Shown here piece by piece: positions 58,977 through 64,000 of a stretch of DNA of 64,000 nucleotides (position 1 is its first letter; the number at the start of each line of letters is the position of its first letter). Below the pieces are notes generated by a model. That model did no database searches and was not told the DNA's origin. It saw only the letters and a program-made list of their open reading frames with translations. The DNA comes from Pseudobutyrivibrio sp. 49 (lineage in GTDB: Bacteria; Bacillota; Clostridia; Lachnospirales; Lachnospiraceae), in NCBI RefSeq assembly GCF_900100545.1, contig NZ_FNDP01000004.1:62001-126000 (forward strand). The letters run 5' to 3'. Position numbers and translations under genes: made by a program.

Positions 58977-60002
58977 TTAAAAATATTTATTCATGAATTC
59001 GGAACTCACTTCGATACTCTTTACCGGATCATTGTCAATCCAGTTCATGTGAGTTTCCAAAATAACTGCCATAACACCATTTTCATTTATGACTTCAGAA
59101 AGACCCTTAAGATTCATATTGCCTTTTCCAAGCTCTGTGGCCTTTTCTTTAAGGATGGGTGTCATATATGGTCCTTTTTGAGTGTTTCCTCTGTCATTAA
59201 TATGCCAGTACTTAAGACGTGAGCCGAGCTTTTCTATTATTGGATAGACGTCAGCGCCTCCGTCAGTCATCCAATATGTGTCCAGCTCAAAATTCACATA
59301 TTCATCATCAGTGTTTTCTATAATCACATCATAAGCTGTCTTATCCGTTGAAACCTTCTGCAATTCACAGTTGTGATTATGATATAAAAGCTTTACGCCG
59401 TGTTCTTTCAGAGCTTTTCCTGCAGCATTTAACCGCTCTGCCAGACTCTCAACCTCGTTTAAATCGCTATAATCAAATCTGTACATTCCTGTTATAACAA
59501 CTACGTCTGTGCCATAGCTTTTTGCAAGATTCGCAACTTTCTCAGGATCTGCTTCTATTGCACCGAGATTTGAATGCATACTGCTTACCTTGAGCCCGCT
59601 CTCATAAATAAGCGTATGCCAATCCTGATTACAGCTGTTTCCTATGTCCATTCCACCAAATTTTGTCAAAAGCTTTACTATAAAAGGAGATTTTTCTATC
59701 ATGAAATCATTTATCTCTATATAATCATATCCGGCAGCTTTAACATGTTTCAAAGCGTCAAGCGTAGTGTCGTAATTATCTGATAATGTACCGAGCATAA
59801 TCTGCTGTACGCCTTTTTTTACAGTATTGTCCTGAGTATTAAGCTGTGCACTGAAATAATCAGCTATTTCTTTTCTTGTAACTTCATAAGGTCCTGCAGT
59901 GGCATTTAGATATATATTTCTTATCAAAAAGGCAATAATCATGCACAACACGACAATTAAGACGGTGAATATCAGCGGCTTTTTTTCCTTTAACTTTCTC
60001 AT
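58977..60002 (-). CDS. Membrane-tethered sugar phosphate isomerase/epimerase-like TIM-barrel
   Basis: 341 residues. An N-terminal transmembrane helix (~11-30) is followed by a xylose-isomerase/AP-endonuclease-2-type barrel: IMLGTLSDNYDTTLDALKH, LLYHNHNCELQK, NFELDTYWMTDGG, KYWHINDRG, VILETHMNW, with His and Glu metal ligands in each. The anchor places the catalytic domain outside the cytoplasm. Divergent from the TetR gene, probably its target. Confidence 0.85.
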   Translation of the reverse strand: MRKLKEKKPLIFTVLIVVLCMIIAFLIRNIYLNATAGPYEVTRKEIADYFSAQLNTQDNTVKKGVQQIMLGTLSDNYDTTLDALKHVKAAGYDYIEINDFMIEKSPFIVKLLTKFGGMDIGNSCNQDWHTLIYESGLKVSSMHSNLGAIEADPEKVANLAKSYGTDVVVITGMYRFDYSDLNEVESLAERLNAAGKALKEHGVKLLYHNHNCELQKVSTDKTAYDVIIENTDDEYVNFELDTYWMTDGGADVYPIIEKLGSRLKYWHINDRGNTQKGPYMTPILKEKATELGKGNMNLKGLSEVINENGVMAVILETHMNWIDNDPVKSIEVSSEFMNKYF

Positions 60003-60040
60003 TTTAGATACTTATATTTCCTTTCGGTTTATTTTTGCTT

Positions 60041-60099
60041 ATAATATAATCATCATGTGTTGATTTCAACCGACAAATATTTAACTTCTGTTGATTTCA
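60041..60099. promoter_or_regulatory. Divergent promoter with two TGTTGATTTCA repeats (likely TetR operators)
   Basis: TGTTGATTTCA occurs at 60058-60068 and 60089-60099, 31 bp apart (three helical turns). The first is part of the inverted repeat GTTGA-TT-TCAAC. TATAAT-like boxes on both strands lie just left (60041-60050). Fits repression of both genes by the adjacent TetR protein. Confidence 0.55.
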
Positions 60100-60113
60100 G
60101 GAAAGGAGTATCA

Positions 60114-60674
60114 ATGACAGCCTCCGGAGAGACCAAGATTTTACATACAAAAGAGCGTATAAGAAATTCCCTTATACAAATGCTTGGAAATGTCACTATA
60201 GAAAAGATAACTATAAAAGAATTATGTATGACAGCCGGCATAAACAGGACAACTTTTTATAAATATTATGGCAGTCAATATGACGTGTTAAACGAAATTG
60301 CTTCAATATATATATCTAAAACAACCGCTCTGCTTATGGAGAATTTAGCCGAGGATCGGAAAATAGCTGATGATTTGGTAAATGCACTTCAGTTCATAAA
60401 AGACAATGCGGATTTTTTTATCTTATTTCTGGGAAAAGATAACTTAAATCCTATATCAGATATAAGCTCATTACTACCAGATTTTAATAAAATTGTGCTG
60501 GCATCTATGCGTAATTCATCTATCACAGAATATGAAAAAAAATATCTGTCCTCCTATGTTTTACACGGAAGTGTCAAAATGATAAGTGACTGGATATCTG
60601 ACGGATGCAGCCTTAGCTGTCAGAAAATGTGCAGTTTAATATTAAATGCATCCGGAAGAGTAATAGGAATATGA
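60114..60674 (+). CDS. TetR/AcrR-family transcriptional regulator
   Basis: 186 residues from the ATG at 60114 (GGAG 5 nt upstream); an earlier TTG would include the SD. The N-terminal helix-turn-helix is KITIKELCMTAGINRTTFYK then YYGSQYDVL, a classic TetR motif. The C-terminal ligand domain is helical. Likely controls the divergent isomerase-like gene and itself. Confidence 0.92.
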   Translation: MTASGETKILHTKERIRNSLIQMLGNVTIEKITIKELCMTAGINRTTFYKYYGSQYDVLNEIASIYISKTTALLMENLAEDRKIADDLVNALQFIKDNADFFILFLGKDNLNPISDISSLLPDFNKIVLASMRNSSITEYEKKYLSSYVLHGSVKMISDWISDGCSLSCQKMCSLILNASGRVIGI

Positions 60675-60698
60675 ATTGTAGTAAATGAAAGTTAGACT

Positions 60699-60884
60699 AT
60701 GAGTATTTTTGATTTTAACGATGGTGATTATTGTATGGATATGGGAGGCGGTATGCTGATGGATACCGATGGACACCTTATGCAAAGTATGGGCTCTGGA
60801 ATGGCTTTAGATCTTGAGACTGGAGATCTTCATCTCACAGATGATAACACATCAAATAGTTGGAATAACGAGGATGATTGGTAA
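60699..60884 (+). CDS. Uncharacterised 61-residue acidic Gly/Met-rich protein
   Basis: Follows the TetR gene by 24 bp. Sequence is acidic and repetitive (FDFNDGDYCMDMGGGMLMD), ending with Asp/Asn-rich residues. The SD is weak (GAAAG). No family recognised; probably real but short. A terminator-like hairpin follows. Confidence 0.5.
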   Translation: MSIFDFNDGDYCMDMGGGMLMDTDGHLMQSMGSGMALDLETGDLHLTDDNTSNSWNNEDDW

Positions 60885-60924
60885 ATAATAGTCATTAATT
60901 AACCGATATAATATTTGTACGGAT

Positions 60925-60966
60925 AGCACTTTTCAATGGATTGAATCCAAAGGAAAGTGCTTTTTT
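60925..60966 (+). terminator. Terminator or attenuator hairpin
   Basis: AGCACTTT/AAAGTGCT outer stem encloses TGGATT-G-AATCCA, then TTTTTT on the plus strand. It lies 13 bp after a TATAAT (60907-60912) and 15 bp before the next start. It may end the upstream transcript or attenuate the downstream pair. Confidence 0.75.
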
Positions 60967-60981
60967 AGTGAGGTGAATGCT

Positions 60982-61137
60982 ATGCAAGATATCAAAATTA
61001 ACATGACATATTCTATAACAACCAATACTTTCTCTAACCCGGATACAAACCAATCTATAAGCCAGCAGATTTCTAACACCATCAGAAAAGTCCAAGAAGA
61101 CGCAGAACAATCAAAAAAGGTTATGATGAGAAAATGA
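60982..61137 (+). CDS. Uncharacterised 51-residue protein
   Basis: SD GAGGTG lies 6 nt before the ATG. Polar, Ser/Thr/Asn-rich first half (TYSITTNTFSNPDTNQSI), helical basic end. The stop overlaps the next gene's ATG (ATGA), so the two form one translationally coupled pair. No family recognised. Confidence 0.6.
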   Translation: MQDIKINMTYSITTNTFSNPDTNQSISQQISNTIRKVQEDAEQSKKVMMRK

Positions 61138-61610
61138 TGTCAAAAATCCAGACTAAAATCAAAAGTGGCAAGAAGCTCACTTCTAAGGAAGAAACCTACC
61201 TTAAGAAACACAACCCTGAATTATATATGCAGTATCTTCGCATTAGAAAAATGGCCCAATGCTTGGAAAATCAGCTCAAGCATGCTAAGTCTAAAGAGGA
61301 AGTAAATGACATCATCTTCCACGCATTTAACAGTATTTCTGACAAAGACGAATACAAAGAAGCTATCGTCAATGCACTAAATGAGGTTGTCAAAGACTTC
61401 CAGCACTCCGATGCTTTCCAAAAGCTCCCTGACACAAATGAAGAGGCCATGAATCATAAAAAATCAACCAAGTTACCATCCAACGAAGATCAAGATGATG
61501 ACTTCAACAACCTATCAGATTCATCAGAGTCCGAAGACTTCGACCCAATGACATGGACACCTCTCCAGGATGTCATAGATGCTATGCCTACATTTGAAAT
61601 AAGCAGTTAA
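61134..61610 (+). CDS. Uncharacterised 158-residue protein
   Basis: Basic helical N-terminal half (KSGKKLTSKEETYLKKHNPE) and acidic, disordered C-terminal half rich in Asp/Ser. No membrane helix. It is the partner of the 51-residue gene. The charge separation resembles small scaffold or nucleic-acid-binding proteins; no assignment. Confidence 0.65.
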   Translation: MMSKIQTKIKSGKKLTSKEETYLKKHNPELYMQYLRIRKMAQCLENQLKHAKSKEEVNDIIFHAFNSISDKDEYKEAIVNALNEVVKDFQHSDAFQKLPDTNEEAMNHKKSTKLPSNEDQDDDFNNLSDSSESEDFDPMTWTPLQDVIDAMPTFEISS

Positions 61611-61611
61611 A

Positions 61612-61639
61612 AATGGAGTCTACAATTGTAGGCTCCATT
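61612..61639 (-). terminator. Terminator of the EF-hand small-protein gene
   Basis: AATGGAG/CTCCATT outer stem and CTAC/GTAG inner stem; TTTTTAAC follows on the minus strand. Confidence 0.65.
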
Positions 61640-61644
61640 CTCAA

Positions 61645-61839
61645 CTAACATATTAAATTGAATATGGTAACAACCAATGCTACTGGCGGAATCATCATTA
61701 ATAACAAGCTTGAAAGGCAACTACCATTAGGCTTATTACCACCACTTCCACCACCTTTATCTTCCTCGTCTTCTTCTAGAATAATCTCTGTAAGAAGTAT
61801 ATCATCCATACCAATGTTACCATCGTTATTCCAATCCAT
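61645..61839 (-). CDS. 64-residue EF-hand protein with C-terminal membrane helix
   Basis: GGAGG 5 nt before the ATG. It opens DWNNDGNIGMDDILL, a calcium-binding EF-hand/dockerin-type loop (D-x-N-x-D-G-x-I-x3-D). An acidic stretch and Gly-rich linker (GGGSGGNKPNGS) lead to a hydrophobic C-terminal segment with flanking Cys. A tail-anchored single EF-hand protein. Function unknown. Confidence 0.7.
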   Translation of the reverse strand: MDWNNDGNIGMDDILLTEIILEEDEEDKGGGSGGNKPNGSCLSSLLLMMIPPVALVVTIFNLIC

Positions 61840-61866
61840 ACATACCTCCGATAGGTTCTCTACCTA

Positions 61867-62298
61867 CTAATTATCCTTAACGTTATATTTGGTATTTATT
61901 GAACGTAATAATTCAAGCTCAACCTCTTTAAATTTTTCAGTCTGATAGAAATACAGCTTAATCTCTTTGTTTTGCTTTGCGCATTCTAATACTACTTTAT
62001 TCATTTTGCAGTTAGTAGTCTGTCCACCTTCAAAACAATTCCTAGCTGATATGACACCATATCCTGTATTGAAGCGATTTCTTAGATTCGCAGTTTCACC
62101 AATATAGATAATCTCATCGTCTACTATCCATAGATATACACCCGGTACCTCATCGGCAGAAATCTTAAACTTACAGAATGTTCCTCCACCATAGCCATGC
62201 AATTTTAGATTATGCATATTCTGATATCTCGACTGTGGAGCATCTTCGATTACTAGTCCATTGGAATCACGCTCTACATCAATAATCTGCAGAAACAT
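61867..62298 (-). CDS. GIY-YIG nuclease-domain protein (5' end possibly frameshifted)
   Basis: 143 residues. GIY-YIG core VPGVYLWIVDDEIIYIGET (~51-69) then ANLRNRF. The frame is open ~45 codons upstream without a start codon. It reads protein-like (ETINVAGYDFMF) back to an ATG at 62440 that is in frame only if one G is removed from a GGG run near 62430. So the gene is either shortened with an internal ATG start or interrupted by a 1-base insertion. A small stand-alone nuclease. Confidence 0.75.
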   Translation of the reverse strand: MFLQIIDVERDSNGLVIEDAPQSRYQNMHNLKLHGYGGGTFCKFKISADEVPGVYLWIVDDEIIYIGETANLRNRFNTGYGVISARNCFEGGQTTNCKMNKVVLECAKQNKEIKLYFYQTEKFKEVELELLRSINTKYNVKDN

Positions 62299-62513
62299 AA
62301 AGTCGTAACCGGCAACATTAATTGTTTCCTGTGCTGAAGGTACTTTGGATATAATTATTTTCTTACTAACATTACTTTGGGGAGAAGGTTTCCGATTTGT
62401 AGTACGAGATAGTTTTTCTACAGCAGTTACCCTTTTTCATCTTCTATAATATATAAGTACCGTTTTTATTCTGGTGGCAAATAAATTTTTTATAAGCTTT
62501 ACATTAATACAAC

Positions 62514-62547
62514 AAAAAAGTCCCACCTGCATTGTTGCAGGCGAGAC
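62514..62547 (-). terminator. Terminator of the decayed MazG-like gene
   Basis: Stem GTCTCGCCTGC/GCAGGTGGGAC (imperfect), 6-nt loop, then TTTTTTG on the minus strand. Confidence 0.75.
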
Positions 62548-62558
62548 CACAATTGTTA

Positions 62559-62650
62559 CTATTTCGCACTATACTTCAATTCCTCAAATCCACCAAACTT
62601 ACCTTGCTTTGCCGACTTAACATCCATAAACTCCTCAAATGCGAAATTTG
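62559..62650 (-). pseudogene. C-terminal remnant of a MazG-like pyrophosphohydrolase
   Basis: A minus-strand frame ending at the TAG 62559 reads FEEFMDVKSAKQGKFGGFEE, matching the end of the MazG-like protein at 57117-57437 (LMEVKQAKQDKRGGFRDKIF). The catalytic helices are missing. A terminator follows. Confidence 0.6.
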
Positions 62651-62652
62651 CT

Positions 62653-62880
62653 TTATTTACACATCTCCTGATATATCTGCCTTATCACGCTCTCAATATT
62701 TCTGCTGCCTATATATCCAAATGGAATGTTCTTTTCTCTTACAATAGCCACAAACTTCTTATAGCTTATGTGGTTGATATAATCAGTGAAGAAATATACC
62801 TTTTCTTTCTCCATCATGCCCTGCATAACTATCCCATTACAGTGGTCAATCTGATGCTGAATAGACCTTCCTTTTATTCA
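62653..62880 (-). pseudogene. Fused remnants of peptide deformylase and a DUF2325-like protein
   Basis: One minus-strand frame reads SIQHQIDHCNGIVM, a deformylase C-terminal motif with the catalytic Glu of HExxH changed to Gln. It continues MEKEKVYFFTDYINHISYKK and IPFGYIGSRNIESVIRQIY, typical of the end of DUF2325 proteins. Neither gene's body is present. The abrupt join suggests a deletion. Confidence 0.5.
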
Positions 62881-62904
62881 TACTGACTGAATCAGAACAA
62901 TGCT

Positions 62905-63366
62905 TTAAAAATATGCTGCAAGCTGAGGAATGCAAGCTATGACACCACTCACAATCAAAATAATCCCTGTGCCCATAAAAGAAATCATAAATACTCTTGA
63001 ACAGAGTTTGGAATCTTTTTCACTCATCTGATCCTTGAGTCCTCTGAAAATCATCCCAAGTGCCCAGCCCAGGTAAGTGGCGAAAAGTCCCCCTGCAATC
63101 AGCGCTACACCTTCTACACTGACTTTTATAAATGGATGATATGCATTCACCAGAAAAATAACAGCTATAGCCACCACGATTACTAATACAGGTGTCATCA
63201 GTCGAATTACTCGCATGCTGCTCTCAGCTTCTTTACGCTGCTTTTCATTTGCGCTTAGGATGTCATCATCCAGAATTCTTCGGTTATTTCCTGCAAAATT
63301 CAAAAGAAAAAATCCCCAGACACCGGCAACTATCAATACCGGGACAAAAAATGTAAGTTCAAACAT
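62905..63366 (-). CDS. Uncharacterised four-helix membrane protein
   Basis: 153 residues. Membrane helices ~5-24, ~57-77, ~83-107 and ~127-148. A polar, charged stretch (NNRRILDDDILSANEKQRKE) lies between the first two. No family recognised. SD GGAG ~8 nt before the ATG. Its leader contains three ATTGGGTCAT half-sites. Confidence 0.65.
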   Translation of the reverse strand: MFELTFFVPVLIVAGVWGFFLLNFAGNNRRILDDDILSANEKQRKEAESSMRVIRLMTPVLVIVVAIAVIFLVNAYHPFIKVSVEGVALIAGGLFATYLGWALGMIFRGLKDQMSEKDSKLCSRVFMISFMGTGIILIVSGVIACIPQLAAYF

Positions 63367-63388
63367 GTTCTTCTCCTACTCCAAATTT

Positions 63389-63421
63389 ATTGGGTCATTT
63401 ATTGGGTCATCATGACCCAAT
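63389..63421. promoter_or_regulatory. Three ATTGGGTCAT half-sites (operator-like)
   Basis: ATTGGGTCAT at 63389-63398 and 63401-63410 as direct repeats, and its inverse ATGACCCAAT at 63412-63421, forming a near-perfect palindrome with a 1-nt centre. It lies 20-55 bp before the membrane-protein start. Probable regulator-binding site. Confidence 0.6.
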
Positions 63422-63459
63422 AAAAATTTTTCACTTCATAGGTTCAAACCTGGCAAATC

Positions 63460-63940
63460 CTATACATCTTCTTCCCAGCCTTTACAAATATCTACCCATC
63501 CTTCAGCTCCAGATGCTTTCTCAAGCTCTGCTGGAGTAATCTTTACGGATGTATACTCGTTGCCTCCTGCAGGATGAACATATTCGAATCGCTTCATAGA
63601 AACATCCAGCCAGATTGGAATATCCTCAGGCACAGCAAAAGGACAAACTCCACCAGGCTGAAAGCCTGTAATCTCCTGCACCTGATCACGTGGAATCATA
63701 TGAGGCTTGGTATGAAAATACGTTTTAAACTTAGAACTGTTTACCTTCCCATCGCCAGCCATAACAACCACAACAGGCTTTTCATCCACTACAAATGACA
63801 ATGTCTTCGCAATCTCTGGCTCGCTACAACCAATCTGCTGAGCAGCATGCTCCACCGTATCAATAGTCTCTGTATGCTCTGTGAGCCTGTCCCCCCAGAG
63901 ACTTCTCATCTAGGAATGCTTTTACCTTCTCATTAATCAT
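63460..63940 (-). pseudogene. YbaK/EbsC-family aminoacyl-tRNA deacylase with 5' frameshift
   Basis: From 63909 the frame encodes a YbaK domain (CSEPEIAKTLSFVVDEKP, VVMAGDGKVNSSKFK, FQPGGVCPF, ERFEYVHPAGG-like RFEYVHPAGGNEYTSV). The natural start is the ATG at 63940 with GGAGG 7 nt upstream (MINEKVKAFLDEKSLG). That frame is thrown out by one extra G in a run of six (63891-63896); with five the reading continues into GDRLTEHTETIDT. The enzyme hydrolyses mischarged aminoacyl-tRNA. Either a true frameshift, a slippage-controlled gene, or a sequencing error. Confidence 0.75.
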
Positions 63941-64000
63941 CGCTATACCTCCATGTTAAATTCAATTATAGCGAAGCAATGCTATTAGCAGGAAATAAAA

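Noticed and set aside
60895-61110. 71-residue minus-strand gene
   Set aside because: It lies opposite a plus-strand gene with a good SD and coupled neighbour and has no SD itself.
46280-64000. Integrated prophage or insertion sequence
   Set aside because: No integrase, transposase, terminase, portal or terminal inverted repeat was recognised despite the accessory character of the region.

Overview
The window is a stretch of bacterial chromosome (AT-rich, Bacillota-type Shine-Dalgarno sequences, TTGaca/TATAAT promoters, many short Rho-independent terminators). The protein families (secreted GH10 xylanase with a CBM9-like module, GH115 and GH27 glycosidases, ECF folate transporter under a THF riboswitch, partner-switch signalling, small Lachnospiraceae-type orphan proteins) point to a fibre-degrading Lachnospiraceae bacterium, most like Butyrivibrio/Pseudobutyrivibrio. 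This assignment is inference from gene content. Nearly all genes from 1 to 57.4 kb lie on the minus strand. No rRNA, tRNA, insertion sequence, prophage module or CRISPR array was recognised.

Layout: 1-6.0 kb is a partner-switching cluster (two related membrane sensors, one with a SpoIIE phosphatase; an RsbW-like ATPase; a receiver-SARP-like regulator; a STAS antagonist; a degenerate ATPase-like protein). 6.1-11.8 kb holds a MATE exporter, an iron-type DUF3793-flavodoxin pair behind an 18-bp palindrome, mnmA, and folC-folT behind a THF riboswitch. 12-21.3 kb holds a secreted 5'-nucleotidase, a cNMP-binding protein, a large secreted GH10 xylanase and a cytoplasmic GH115 glucuronidase. 21.5-29 kb has a chemoreceptor and a GH27-kinase-SpoU-adenosine deaminase operon whose last protein carries an extra C-terminal Rossmann/SLOG-like domain. 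29.1-33.2 kb holds an MNT-HEPN pair, lrgAB, cobI with an orphan, and DUF362. 33.3-41.4 kb is carAB and purL, with a structured leader before purL. 41.6-46.3 kb holds a DinG/XPD-like helicase, an HPr-like protein lacking the active histidine, an EAL-HDOD protein and a NUDIX hydrolase.

46.3-64 kb is accessory. It starts with a four-unit palindrome array with an exact 74-bp period, continues with a small gene flanked by SOS-box-like sites, and contains a tight seven-gene operon (57.4 to 50.1 kb) encoding two MazG-like pyrophosphohydrolases, a NUDIX hydrolase, two HNH proteins, a GIY-YIG-DUF2075 helicase and a PLD-helicase-DUF3427 protein. I consider this the best candidate for an undescribed (probably anti-phage) system. 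Its surroundings hold decayed genes (MazF/PemK, deformylase/DUF2325, a third MazG-like tail), orphan small genes, and two 5' ends that look frameshifted at G runs.

Together the left part describes a plant-polysaccharide user (secreted xylanase, intracellular debranching, chemotaxis) with nucleotide and folate biosynthesis. The right part looks like a variable locus that gains and loses defence and toxin genes.
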